A DNA stretch of 64,000 bases from Mytilus edulis (GCF_963676685.1 NC_092353.1:7592207-7656206); one strand, 5' to 3'; counted from the stretch's first letter, positions 12,280 through 24,393 are shown. Notes: generated by a model not told the origin, from the sequence alone. Made by a program: numbers and translations.

Positions 12280-13010
12280 TTAAGGTAGCACAATACAAAG
12301 ATTTTTTTACTTCCAATCACTAACATTTGAAATGCTGTAACTTTCTTATCAATGCATAGAAAATAATAAAAGAGGTATATATAGATAGATAAAAGATTAA
12401 TTTTTTAAATGAATGTAATATTTTTATTATGCAATCATTATGTAATCAATTATTATGTAATTAGTGGCAAAATCTGGGTAAGTTCACTTGAATGAATTTA
12501 GCTCTATCATCTCTTTAACTATACAGAAAATTTTAACGAAATCTTAATCAACACATCATGGGCTTCAAAAGGGTGTCTCAGATTGTCTCTATGGTATTAC
12601 ATTCTCTCATAAATCTCTAATTAGTGTAAACATCCTAACCACATAAAAGAAGATAATGTTTAATTAGGTGTAAAATTTGTTCTATACATTCTATCTGAAA
12701 TCTGAGACACCCTTTTGTAGATAATGACCGTAGGAACAACATATAATAAAATCAACCCTCTAGGGATACCTATGCGGAAGCTAATTTCATTTGAAAGTGG
12801 AAATTTGGTGAAAAATATTTTAGACACAGTTAACATTATAATTGGTTACATAATTGTTGCATAATACTAACATTGCATTAATTTGAAAGAGTTATCTGTT
12901 AGCTACCCAAAACTACCACTTTTATAAAATTTCAAGCAATATTGAGAAAGTTACAGCATTTTAAAACTTGGGAGTTGGAGTTATAAAATCTTTGTATTGT
13001 GCTACCTTAA
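12280..13010. mobile_element. Palindromic TTAA-flanked DNA element, about 723 bp
   Basis: Long inverted termini start GGTAGCACAATACAAAGAT and pair over roughly 65 bp (12284-12350 with 12940-13006), with TTAA at 12280-12283 and 13007-13010. The interior is also an imperfect palindrome. An exact 18-bp inverted pair lies at 12567-12584 and 12699-12716. No transposase is encoded. The partner locus in the other duplicated block lacks it and carries an unrelated element (31984-32953) instead. Confidence 0.8.
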
Positions 13011-13291
13011 GTGTTTTTCTCTTATAGTTTATGTGTTTTCCTTGGTTCTAGTTTTTAACCTTAAGAAAAACATTTTATTAATCGAAAGATATGTTGCGCC
13101 TGTTATGCAATGCATAAGTAGACATTAAGAAAATCACATATTATTTAATATTGGTCTTCAATTAATATCAAATGTGTATATATTGCACAACATATCGTTT
13201 TTAGGGTAAACCTGATATATCTTTGTTTATGAAATAAAATGAAGGTATCTTGATAATCTATTGAATATGTTTAATGGCTAAAGTGAAAAAG

Positions 13292-15541
13292 TTATCGACC
13301 AAAATTTTGACTATTGCCGCCATGTCTGCAGTGACAACGTCCGTCGATACAGTGAGAATCTCTGTCGTGGCATTCCACGTGGCAGTCTTGGGCTGTGGTG
13401 CATGCTGAAAAAAAACGAAGCTCATTAGTAAGTGGACATGATCAGATTTGTTTTACCAATTTCTTCTCTGAACAATGCATACATAAATATAAATTGACAA
13501 GAAAATGTTGTTGTGATTATCGCTTTACAACTGCATTGATTAATCGTGTCAATAGTCGGATGTCCCGGTTTAGGGTTATAAGCGTCTCAATTTCTTTTAT
13601 ATGGATCCATCGATTAAATCAGAATTGTTCATTGAGATTGTACCAATATAGTACGTTTCATTATCTTACATGTAATATAAAAAAGAAGATGTGGTATGAT
13701 TGCCAATGAGACAACTATCCACAAGAGACCAAAATGACAGACATTAACAACTATAGGTCACCGTACAGCCTTCAACAATAAGACGAGTAAAAATCCGATA
13801 AGTTTGTAAATGAAAACATTTTTTTTTTGTGATTTTGTTTCTTTTTTTTTAATAACATTTCATTCCAAAAGTTTCTTTCGGCGTGACATTTGACTAATCA
13901 ATGCTTTGGAACAAGCAAAGTAGCAAAATTGAAAAGTTGACTTCTAACGATAGTTATTTTTGTATATGCAAAGAATTTATTTAGTATGCTATATCAAGCT
14001 AAAGGTAACGTTAGGGCATATGTGACAACGTAACAGAAGGTTATTTTTGGAAATGGTTGTGGTATCATCAATAGTGTATAAATGTATTTGCTTGCACAGA
14101 GAATTATGAAAATACTAGTCTTTTTATATTTTAAAGTAGCAATTTTCTATCGTTTTGAGCTCGTGACTCATACATTATAATTTTACATAAACTGTTTTCG
14201 TAATACATGCAAACTAATACATTTGATTTTTTGAGATAATCATTGCTCCAAGGAATAAAATACATCGAAAGTAGAAAATCATTGCTCCAAGGAATAAAAT
14301 ACATCGAAAGTAGAAAATCATTGCTCCAAGGAATAAAATACATCGAAAGTAGAAAATCATTGCTCCAAGGAATAAAATACATCGAAAGTAGAAAATCATT
14401 GCTCCAAGGAATAAAATACATCGAAAGTAGAAAATCATTGCTCCAAGGAATAAAATACATCGAAAGTAGAAAATCATAGGGATTAAGCTAACGTATCAAA
14501 TAAAACAGTTGAATTTTTTATCTGAAAAAAAAAAACATGACAGATCAAAATATGAAATAAAATTATCATGTTTCTAATCAACATCAAGATATTATTGTCA
14601 ATGCAAATGATAGGCTTCAAAACATTAGGAGGGTGCTGTCAGTGATGTGAAAATCAGCTGTCAAAAGTCGGATATACATGTTATTGAAAAGTATAATGTG
14701 TGCAGGGTGTCCAATTATTCGTGTTTAATAACATTATCTTGGTGTTAATTAATGTAATTTAAAATATCTTACTAGATCCAGATGAAGTCGTGCAGGTACA
14801 TTCACCACGGATACACATAATACTGGCGCCTGTGGAACACAGTGTTAACTTGCAGTCATTTGTCTGTTGGCATCTTTCAGACATAACAACTACAACAATA
14901 TAATCATATTATACAATTTACACTTTATCAATTAGATGCGAAAAATGGGTTAAACTTCAATGCTCTAAAGTTAGTTGCACTGCATTATTGCTAAAATATG
15001 AACGATATTTAAATAACGGCAACAGTAGTATACCGCTGTTCAAACTCATAAATCCATGGACAAAAAACAAAATCTCTATGTTACTCCGGTACAATTCAAC
15101 CAATATATTTAGAAACCATGGAAGTACAAGTTATGACGTATATGAGGAGATACTTTGAACATTGATACGAACAAAATAGCTTATTCCATTTGAGATCGAA
15201 CTTCGTCCCACTTTTCAAAATCTGAACTGGATTTTGTACGACAACGTCCAGAGGTACTTGAGTATTATTATTTAAGAAATCGCATAGATTTTCCCAACTT
15301 TATGAGTAGCATGCCACTTAGAAAATGATGTATAAGTGAGAATATGCAGCAATACGGTGACCTATATTTGTTAATAGATGTGTCATTTGGTCTATAGTGA
15401 AGAGTTGTCTGATTGTCAATCATGCCAAATTTTCATTTTTATTTTTCGAACGATTACAGCTAAAGTAACTTAGCTCTTATGATCAAAACAAGAAATAAAC
15501 TTACCTGCACAGAGAGCCAAGCACACAATGAGAACCTTCAT
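13292..15541 (-). CDS. Gene B: Cvsi-2-like secreted cysteine-rich peptide, 88 residues
   Basis: The exons are 15505-15541, 14773-14889 and 13292-13404. All junctions are GT/AG, both introns are phase 1, and the summed length is 267 nt including the TAA stop. Residues 1-16 form a signal peptide (MKVLIVCLALCAVVMS) and the mature chain probably starts ERC. Exon 2 gives one six-cysteine module with spacing C-x5-C-x4-C-x7-C-x4-C-x1-C. Exon 3 gives a second with C-x5-C-x3-C-x6-C-x4-C-x1-C and a His-rich core (CHVECHDRDSHC). Twelve cysteines, small size and the NDC/QDC pattern resemble oyster Cvsi-type subtilisin inhibitors, so the likely role is inhibition of extracellular serine proteases in hemolymph or secretions. 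Compared with gene D the tail has four extra residues (SQNF) just before the stop. The intron 2 minisatellite is unique to this copy. An antimicrobial or metal-binding peptide is the main alternative. Confidence 0.85.
13684..13790 (-). repeat. GTGGTATGATTGCCAATGA repeat fragment in intron 2 of gene B
   Basis: This well-preserved copy includes GAGACAACTATCCACAAGAG, followed by AACTATAGGTCACCGTACAG. I see no counterpart at this place in gene D, which suggests insertion after the block duplication. Confidence 0.6.
14243..14476. repeat. 39-bp minisatellite, six identical copies, in intron 2 of gene B
   Basis: The unit begins TTGCTCCAAGGAATAAAATA. It starts at 14243, 14282, 14321, 14360, 14399 and 14438, and the copies look identical by eye. 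Because 39 is a multiple of three, the array makes long repetitive open frames on both strands, which are not genes. Gene D has a single diverged unit at about 34137-34165, so the array grew after the duplication. Confidence 0.95.
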
Positions 15542-15600
15542 CTTAATATTCAATAGTGAGAAGAATTTGAAATCTAACTAACAATCACTTTAAACTTGAT

Positions 15601-15608
15601 CTTTTATA
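15601..15608 (-). promoter_or_regulatory. TATA box and conserved proximal promoter of gene B
   Basis: TATAAAAG on the gene strand lies 60 bp upstream of the ATG at 15541. Further upstream, 15620-15700 is well conserved with genes D and E. It includes GGCATTATCTGTGACCTGT, which holds an AGGTCA-type half site, and ATGTTACAGTGTCA on the gene strand. These are candidate regulatory sites, but no factor can be assigned from sequence alone. Confidence 0.7.
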
Positions 15609-15709
15609 CTGAGATAATCGTTACAGGTCACAGATAATGCCATAGTAGTCTACATTTCCGTGACACTGTAACATTGTAGATCATGTCCTAGATAAGGAAT
15701 TTGCAGGCA

Positions 15710-16555
15710 TGAAACGTCAGTCTTGAACATTGAATGCATGTAAATATTTGATACATGCATATGGTCCATTTTCGCAATTTCAGGTTTTGTTCTAGAAGAA
15801 GTGTGGTCCGCTGTCCAAAATTAGTAAAATATGATAATATCTATATTACCGTTTTATACCTTTACTATTTTTTTTTATTCAATTATGTACGGTTAATTCC
15901 CAATATTTCCCCCAAAAAAACAGATAACATGGTATTTTATAAATTTCAGAGACAAGATAGTTCAATATAAACAGTAATCTACATAACTAATCAGGGAATG
16001 TGAAAGTCATTCATATTAGGTGTGGAAGTTGATATGTTAGTTGTGTACTAATTGATGATTAAGTCTTAGATACGTTTTTTAGATAAATTAATATTGGCTG
16101 CGAACTAGCTGTCATTAACACAAGTATTCTCAAATCTGTATTTTGTGGTTGTGCATAAATCCTTGCAATGTCCGGCCTATATTTTATTAGATGGTTTTCA
16201 GGTGAAAGTCTATTTGATAAGTTGAGCGAGTTTTCGACTTATTTGTATAATTATTAAGAGACTTTCATTTTCATTTCCTCATTTAGTATTTTAAACACAA
16301 CTGATAAATTGAAACTAATAATTGAGAATAAACTCTCAGATATAATAAGGAATAATATGATTTTGAAATTCTTCATATAATATTTCGTACATAACTAACA
16401 GTACATCATAAGCTCTAAAGGCAGGTTGGTATAAATAAAACATGTATATGTTTTAATTTGTAATATAATGAATTTCATGCATATCTTTTCTGTTGTACTT
16501 TAAAAAGAAAATATCTATCTATTTTTCTGTTACTTTCTATTATGTTGTACTACTA
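15710..16555. other. Duplicated non-coding flank upstream of gene B
   Basis: The region aligns by eye with about 35330-36600 upstream of gene D. Shared AT-rich phrases include GATAATATCTATATTACCG at 15833 and 35443. No exon was recognised. Confidence 0.5.
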
Positions 16556-16559
16556 CATC

Positions 16560-17060
16560 ACTGTCCTTCGTAAGGGAGGTTTGGTTTATTCAAATATGAT
16601 AACACAAGTGCATTAATTGTGTGCCTGTTCAAATTCAAGATCCTGTTATTTAGTAATGGTCGGTTTTTTCCTGTTTTTTTGTATTTGTTTTTTTTTTCAT
16701 AATTTGTTCTTGTGTTGTGTCGTTTTGTCATTGTTCCAGATTAGGGGACGGTTGACATTCTCAAATATGTTTAACCTCGCCAAATTATGTATGCACCTGT
16801 CCCATGTCAAAAGCCCGTTGTTACGCGGTTTTCGTTGGTATATGTCAGTCATATTTGTTTATTTTTGTAATTTGTTTATATCAATTTGGCAGTTATTTTA
16901 CCTATTGAATAGTTTCATATCTGTCATGTCGGGCCTTTTGTGAATGACTTTATGGTGAAGGTTTTAATAAAGGCCGTACGATGGACAATACCTGATCACA
17001 TCCACTTTATTTTGACTTTAGTGGTTATTTGTCTGTTTGGCAATCATACCATGTTTCTTT
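16560..17060 (+). repeat. Copy of the mussel interspersed repeat
   Basis: The segment carries TAAGGGAGG, CTCGCCAAATTATGTATGCA, CCCATGTCAAAAGCC, GGGCCTTTTGTGAATGACTT and AGGCCGTACGATGGAC, the ordered landmarks of the family. In the second block the same copy is split by the 3.4-kb array at 36956-40318. The open frames of 85-108 residues here lie within the repeat. Confidence 0.6.
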
Positions 17061-17064
17061 ATTT

Positions 17065-18435
17065 TAAAAGTATGATGAAGATATTTTTACACGTTGATAG
17101 TATAGGATATATACCATCAAAAGTATTAAATGTTATCATTTTTTATATTGAACAACATTTGACAAGATTGGCTGGTCCCGTTAATGCTCAAATATAGACT
17201 TAATCTGCTGACCCTTTCAAAGCGACGGGTTCACTTCTTTGAAAGTAAGATTTGTGTAAGAAAATCAATTCTTGTTTCAAATGTTTCAGTCATTCTTCTT
17301 TCAGCCATGATATAATCTTAACATTAATTAATGTTTCCTTGTTGCCTCCACGTATCTTCTTATCGTTTCAGGAATGCAATTCGAAAAGATCAGGATACAG
17401 TAGAAAGTACAATAACTTTTATATAAAAACTGATTTGCTAGGAAAATTCAGAACGGCATGTCCCTTTTCAAATGGCAAAATCGAAAGCTCAAAAATATCT
17501 AACGAATGGAAGATAACTTTTATATTCCTGACTTGGTACAGACATATGCATGTTCTTATGTATATAATGTACACTTGGTTTGATAACTAACTAAAGGAGA
17601 GGCAAAAAATACCAAACACATAAAGAATAATGACAACACCATGTTTGAAAAAGAAACTTATCACGTGTATGACAGTCGAAATATTTCCATTTTATTGACA
17701 TTAATGTGTGAATTAAACAAACAGTTATATTCAAAATGACACCTCTTTTTGTTTTATTATTTTATCACTATAAAACAAATAACTATTGCAATGAAGAAAA
17801 GCAAACTGGCATAAAGACACTTTAAACATGTTGTCAATTAGAAACTTCACCATATTGATCACATGTTACTATGTATAACTGTACATTTGTGAATAAGTCA
17901 AATCTATTACACAGCTTTATTAGAGTTGTTCGTTGAAAGCATTCAAATTACAGGGAGTTTTTATAGACATATTACTTGTAAATATGGTCTATAAGTGACA
18001 AGTGCTTTTACACTTTTGAAAATACTTCTTGCTTTGCCTGAAACAGTGTATTTTGTTCATTAAACATTTAACAGACATTTGAAAGAATGGAAAAACTTTG
18101 AGATTGGCTATTGAGGTATAATTTATATTTCAAGAAGTTATATCAGTAAAAGCAATAAGTAATTGAGATAAATAAAAACGTCTAATCTCTTCCTTTCAGA
18201 AAAAAAAACAAGTTAACTTCTTATCTACTCTATTTACATTAACTTACAACGATTTGAATTAACTGTTTGTTGGTTTTGTCATTTTTATACTGTCAATGTT
18301 CTAAAACATCTTAGACAAATAATAAATAATATAGAATTTTGATTGAAATGTATGCTAAGTGGTTCTGTATGACCAATGGCAGGAGCATATAATGCAGTTG
18401 TTTGTTTATCATGTTTATGTTTATCATATTTATGT
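17065..18435. other. Right part of duplicated block 1, no gene seen
   Basis: It aligns with about 40510-42545. Similarity fades at about 18420/42545, which I take as the right edge of the visible duplication. Confidence 0.5.
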
Positions 18436-18894
18436 TTATCATATTTACTTTTTGATCTTTGTTTTATACATTCATCAGCTCGCTAGTTTTCTCGTTTGAA
18501 ATGTTTTACATTTGTCACTTCGAGGCCTTTTATTGCTGACTTTGCGTTTGAGATGTTAACATATATGTTTTTTTTTTGTCTTATGAGTACGAAACGCGCG
18601 TCTCGTGAACAAATATATTTTGTAAGTTCATATTGTGTACTGTAGATTTCGGGCCTTCACTCCATTATTTCCCAGGGAGTGGACAGTTGGTTGTACTTTC
18701 TGTATAACGTTCTCAACCCAAAAGGATGTAGAGGACCACAACATTGCTTGTATGCGTTATGAACAGTTTTTGTTTTAGTTTAAGGTCGGTCTTATTGAAT
18801 TTGATAAAAATCTGTCTCAATATTGCTTATTTATTTCCCCCCTGTATTTTTGTAATTCCAAATGCAAAATTTTAAATACAACCTACACAAACAT

Positions 18895-19497
18895 TTATTC
18901 AGTGATAGTTATAAATAGTATAAGCTTATGTTTATTACGTCTATTCTCCAGAGTTTCTAAACCTAATTCAATATAAAGTTTTTGTCTGGAGGAATTACGT
19001 CGTAATCCTGAAATAATTCTAGCAGCTTCTATCTGAGTATTTTCAAGAAGCCCAGTCTCATGCTGGGAGCAATTGCCCCAAATAGCATCACCATATTCTC
19101 ATATAGGTCTAATAAAAGCATAATAAATACGTATAAGTGAACTCCTAACTAATAAGTGTTTGACTTGACGAAGCACAGAAAGACGAGAACATGCTTTTTT
19201 ATAAATAATATCAATATGCGTTCGCCATGAAGCTGATGACTGATATGTTATCCCAAGATGACAGTGAATATTTATTTTCTCAACCTCTTCGCCATTTATC
19301 CCAAAAAAATACAGGTGGATGCTCCCTTTCCCTTCTAGTAAATACAATATTTTAAGTTTTCTTAGAATTAAATTGAACAGCCCATGAATTTGCCCAATTT
19401 GAGATTTGTTACGGGCTGTATGTGGTATCAATACCAGCAATTTTTCTGGAGGGACGGGGATAGACAATTTATTATTATGTACAATGCACAGGCACAA
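18895..19497 (-). pseudogene. LINE-type reverse transcriptase, C-terminal fragment
   Basis: On the minus strand the frame contains the line of motifs HLGITYQSSASWRTHI, IRIYYAFIRPI, EYGDAIWGNCS and RRNSSRQKLYIELGLETL. These belong to the C-terminal region after the polymerase core of CR1/jockey/I-like non-LTR retrotransposons. A TGA at 19099-19101 replaces the expected tryptophan after RPI, and the frame then continues to a stop at 18895-18897. The catalytic YADD-type box and the endonuclease are absent, so this is a dead 5'-truncated copy. The exact clade cannot be told by eye. Confidence 0.75.
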
Positions 19498-19646
19498 ACA
19501 CGTTCAACACGTTTGAGTACACTAAATACTTTTAAAAGTTTAAAAGCTCAAGTTCCATACAAAATATACAATTAACATAACATACAAAAAAGGAACACAA
19601 ATCTAAACAGCTTGTATAGACAACTTAAACATATGTACAAAGAAAA

Positions 19647-19929
19647 CAATATAACTAAGATGGCTGTTTTATGCAGTATCTTATATGATTTATCACCAAT
19701 ATAACTAAGATGGCTGTTTTTATGCAGTATCTCATATGATTTATCACCAATATAACTAATATGGCTGTTTTTATGCAGTATCTCATATGATTTATCACCA
19801 ATATAACTAAGACGACTGTTTTTATGCAGTATCTCATATGATTTATCAACAATATACCTAAGATGGCTGTTTTTATGCAGTATCTCATATGATTTATCAC
19901 CAATATAACTAAGATGGCTGTTTTTATGA
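19647..19929. repeat. 51-bp minisatellite, about 5.5 copies
   Basis: Units start at 19647, 19697, 19748, 19799, 19850 and 19901, with the core AATATAACTAAGATGGCTG. The first unit has lost one T and the units differ at a few bases. The unit length is 17 codons, which produces repetitive 82-125-residue minus-strand open frames that I do not regard as genes. Confidence 0.9.
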
Positions 19930-19934
19930 ATCCT

Positions 19935-21140
19935 TAAGCTTTTGGTCATACAGATCCTGAAAACTTAAAACTTGTTTTTTTCTTTAGCATTTCAGATGAA
20001 GACTAATCGTAAAAAGCTGATAGGAGACATCAAATTAATAATCGTTCATGTTTATGATAAATAGCAATGCCATCTAGTTGAAAATAACTACTTGCCTAGT
20101 TTTATCCTTGATTTGCTCATTCAGTTTTTTTTCTATAGTTTCAAGCCTGATTTTTAACATTATTTGTCATTCCTTAAATGTTGTCGTGTTACATGTTTTG
20201 TCTGTTGTTAATTATCTTTTGGTTATAGTTTGTACTGCTCTCTTGGTACATGTATCTTGTATTTGTGAATGTACATTCTCTTTTATTCAATATCGTTATA
20301 TAGAAAAATACTATAAATTGAAAACAATTTTAACAAACAAAATCAGAGAATCTCAAAACAGTATAACATGGAACTTAAATTTATGTAGTAAGTTCGTTTC
20401 GATAAGGTACAAAAGGTTGACAAATATTTACTAAATTATTCTATATATCTTAATTCAGGCGGATGTTTCTATATAATTAGTGAAGTCGTATATGGTGCCA
20501 TTTTGAATATTCTCATACTCAGATAAAGTATTTCCTGCTTAGCTGATTTACAGTTATAAAATGAAAATATGATTGCCAATGCACCAAATCAACTGTCCAT
20601 CAAATTTCAAATGAAATTGACGTAAGCAATTAAAGACAACCGTCAGACTTTCAACAATGAGAAAATCCCATATCGTAATCTAGACTATAAAAGACCCCAA
20701 CAGGAAAATATGAAACACTTAACATTTAAAAACTTATTTTTAACACAATATTGTACTAAAAACAAATATAAACCAACAACAACCACTAAACTACAGGATT
20801 CAGATTTGTTTGCAATTAAAATAGAAAATAATAGGTTGTCCGAAAATATAGATGATAATCAATATGTGAAAATAAAAAAATATGTAAAAGTTATTACAGA
20901 AATGAATAATTAACAACTTTTTATACATAAAAATAATAATTGATCAAAAGGAATTTTGAAAATTGTCGACATTTTCTAACCTGATATTTTTACAATACGA
21001 ATATTTTCCTCAAAAGCTAACGCGCTTTTTTCTGATGGATGTCATCAGTATTTAAATACAAAGACTAATGTGAAAACAATAACTTGTAATAGTTGTGTTG
21101 TTTAACAATGAAGTTTAATAAATTGTTGCTACAAAAAGAT
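19935..21140. other. Spacer between duplicated blocks, no gene recognised
   Basis: AT-rich sequence with one truncated GTGGTATGATTGCC-family piece at about 20560-20680 and another at 21140-21185. The 118-residue plus-strand frame at 20078 is hydrophobic by base composition and has no supporting features. Confidence 0.4.
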
Positions 21141-21904
21141 ATAGGAAGATGCGGTATGAGTGCCAATGAGGCAGCTCTCCATGCAATGTACGTTTTATAC
21201 ATACAATGAACATCATATTTATATCGGGTAGTTTATATAAGTGAGGTACATTGTAGCAGCCCTTTTATTGAAATCATGTTATGTAATAACAAAAATACTT
21301 TTATTATTAGGTTAATTTGGATTTTGCTTTAATGATGGGAATGCTCTGGAATAAGTGTACAAGACAACTTTTTCACTTTTGAATACAAGTAAAACGGGTC
21401 AATTTGATTTAAACTTCAATTTCAGTAGTTCCATTTTGGCTGTGAGATCCATCCGATCTCTTGTAAAAGTGGCCTTGACAATACAGATTTAGTCGACAAA
21501 TGACCAACTTTTCTTATCAATTTGTTCCGTATGTTGGTGGTAGACCAATACCCCGCTATATATATGTCTACCTTCTCTAGTCATCAAACAGACACGATTT
21601 AACATTTAACGAAACAAAATATGTATATAATTGGGACACTATCATTTATTCAGCTATCATTTAGCGTCCGCAAACTAACTTTTATTATCGTAAATACTAG
21701 ACTAAGCATGATTGTCTATTTCATTGAATAATTGAAACATTGTGTTGTGCTAAGTTGGCTACGAATCATAAGATGAATTATCCCAGACATTAGATTAAAG
21801 AACAAATAAAAACAATTGGTTTTATTTTTACAATTATGCCAAAGATAAGTCAACAACTAAAAAAAATGGTACAAAATTCTTTATGACTTTTATTATTTTG
21901 TTTA

Positions 21905-24340
21905 TTAGTTTCTGCAGTGACACCTTCCGTCGACACAGTGAGCATTTCTGTCATGACAATCGTGACGGCATTCGTCTGCGGTTGTACAGGCTGAAATTAA
22001 ACAAAATTATATCATTATATACCATTTATATTTGTATCATTGTTTTCAATAGCCCAATTTAGTTTATGTCAACATTTAAAATAAAAGAAAATTTAGAAAA
22101 AAAGAACGAAAAGAATGAGTGCGCAACGATCAATCCAAATATGAATGATAGTCTAAATACAAAGCATATGTACCATTTACTTTTGAATGTGTTGATTATA
22201 AGATGCCGCACTAAGCCTTTTATAACTACGTATGTGGTATATGTTTTGTTCGATCATTGTTGAAGGCCATACAGGAACAAACAGTTTGTTAATTTCTGTT
22301 TTATTTTGTTTCCTTGTTACTTAGGTATCAGGCATTGTCAATCATATCACACCTTTTTTTTTTATTTTTATAAGATAAGTCTTTTTTTAATTTTGGTATT
22401 TTGAATCAAATGAATTTGCAGTAGTGTCGTAGTTGTCGTTTATATATATAAAAAAAAGGTATGATTGCCAATGAAAAAACTCTCACGACAGACACACACT
22501 CACAAATGACTTAGAAATATTAACTATAGGTCACAAATATAAAACAAATTAAACGAAAAACCTAACGACCTAATTTATTCAAAATAAAAAAAAAAACGAA
22601 AAACAAATATGTCTTACATCAACATTCGATAACCACTGAATTATAGTTCCTTCACCTTATGACAGGCATATACATACATAATTTAGCGGGTTTCAACATT
22701 TCAGTAGGATACAAACCCTCCCCTAGCATGGTACAGTGGTGTAACAGTACAACATAAAAATGAACTATAAAAATCAGTTGAAAATCATCAAAAACACATA
22801 CGTGGCCGGGTACTTGTATATCCCAACAACAAAAAGACATTTAGTACATATCTGCGATTACTCGCAATTGCATGTACTGACAGCCAGTTCAAAGCCACTA
22901 ACAGCTAATAAAAATGCCATGGATCAAAGACTAAATTATCAATCAGTACACATCCAACATCCAATTGATTTAGTGTAAAAACGTCATAAACACATGAAAC
23001 AGTAATTGGGAATTGGAGAAATTATAATTTGAGCCGTACAATCAACGAAGATATGGATTAGAGTTGAATGACACAGCAAACCAACTCTCTAAATTATTAT
23101 AGTGTTTACTTTATATTCACCGGACCTTTTAAACTTTAAAAAGAATATACAGTTGTACTATTGTATATGTGTTACCTTTTATATTTCCCTAAGATAATAT
23201 TTCACTAAGATTTAGTAGTCAGTTATGTTTGGAAATAAAGAAATACAATATATATACAATAACTAGACATTAACACTTACTGGCTCCACTTGTTGTTGTG
23301 CAAGTACATTCACCATGCAAACACACGAGGTTGGCATTTGTAGCACACATTGTAACACGGCAGTCATTCGTTTGACGGCACTGTTCTCCCATTACGGCTG
23401 TAAATATGAATTACAATATTATAATGGTAATACAAAGTTAAACGTGCATCTTTTATTTTACATGTATAAAGTTAATACTAGTAAACATAAAAGCAATATT
23501 TCAAATCAAAAACATTTGTAAATGGCGTTGACGTGTATTGTTGTGCCAAAACAGATATAAATTGTGCATATATGAGATTATGATAACATAAGTGATGGTT
23601 TTCTAAAGTCCTCGACAAATGTTTTACATATGTCTACAAAAATTAGAGGCACATTTAGAAAGATTTGTTAGATTTGAAATTATTAATAAATTGTGGAATT
23701 TGGCTTTATCAACAACATAAATCTACAGCTACTTACGTTTATATATGTTTGTTCGTTCTTGGTAAAGTTTATTTAGAAACGTGCTTCCGACGAAGTACAT
23801 TGATAAAATGTTATTTTCGTTTATAATTTGCGTTTAACAATGTAAAATATAGGAATCATTGATCTAGAGTTTTTCATGTCTAAATAATTTATTTATATCC
23901 CTATCATTAACAGTGGTGGGGTGTTTTAGCAAAATCAACAAAATTATGTGCGAGGAAAGTTGACAGAAATCAACCCTGCACTGCTTTACAGTCATCCTTG
24001 TGCTATTGACATATTATCGCGGGTTTGGTGTGTATACATCAAGAACATTTGCGTATAGCATTTGTAGCAATCTATGTTTTGTGTGCATTAATTGTTCAAG
24101 AGTTGTTTCGTTTTTCCTATTTTTACAGGTGCAGAGTCACATATTTCCTCGGAATATATTATTGTACAATTTCGCAACATTGAAATTAAACACAAGGAAA
24201 ACAATCAAATGGTTAATTTGAAATACAAGTTTCATTATACTGATATTATCAATGACTGAAAATGTTCGAAATAAATAAATAAGTAATATAAAAGTTATCT
24301 TACCGACACAAAGAGACATGCACAAAATAACGAACTTCAT
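21905..24340 (-). CDS. Gene C: Cvsi-2-like secreted cysteine-rich peptide, 79 residues
   Basis: The exons are 24304-24340, 23281-23397 and 21905-21990 (240 nt including TAA). Junctions are GT/AG and both introns are phase 1. The signal peptide is MKFVILCMSLCVAVMG and the mature chain probably begins EQC. Module 1 has spacing C-x5-C-x4-C-x7-C-x4-C-x1-C, and module 2 has C-x5-C-x3-C-x6-C-x4-C-x1-C, giving 12 mature cysteines. The chain ends right after the last module (CHCRN), making it the shortest member. It diverges most from the others in module 1 (MCATNANLVC). It is the block-2 counterpart of partial gene A, with which it shares MKFVILC and the upstream sequence. An AATAAA overlaps the stop at 21901-21906. 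The expected role is extracellular protease inhibition, inferred from family resemblance only. Confidence 0.85.
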
Positions 24341-24393
24341 TGTGTTTAGTTGTGTAAATAGTTTGCTATGCAACTTTGATCAACTTGTGTGTT

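Noticed and set aside
14243-14476. CRISPR array
   Set aside because: The units abut without spacers and the context is a eukaryotic intron.
14131-14479. Long repetitive open frames on both strands (MYFIPWSND..., LQGIKYIES...)
   Set aside because: They are produced by the 39-bp minisatellite, whose length is a multiple of three. They lie in an intron and the paralog has no such frame.
16617-17590. Three successive plus-strand frames of 85-112 residues
   Set aside because: They fall within the mussel interspersed repeat and its flank. The paralogous region has different, broken frames.
19572-19949. 125-residue repetitive frame with YIGDKSYEILH units
   Set aside because: Product of the 51-bp minisatellite. 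No start context, splice sites or conservation.
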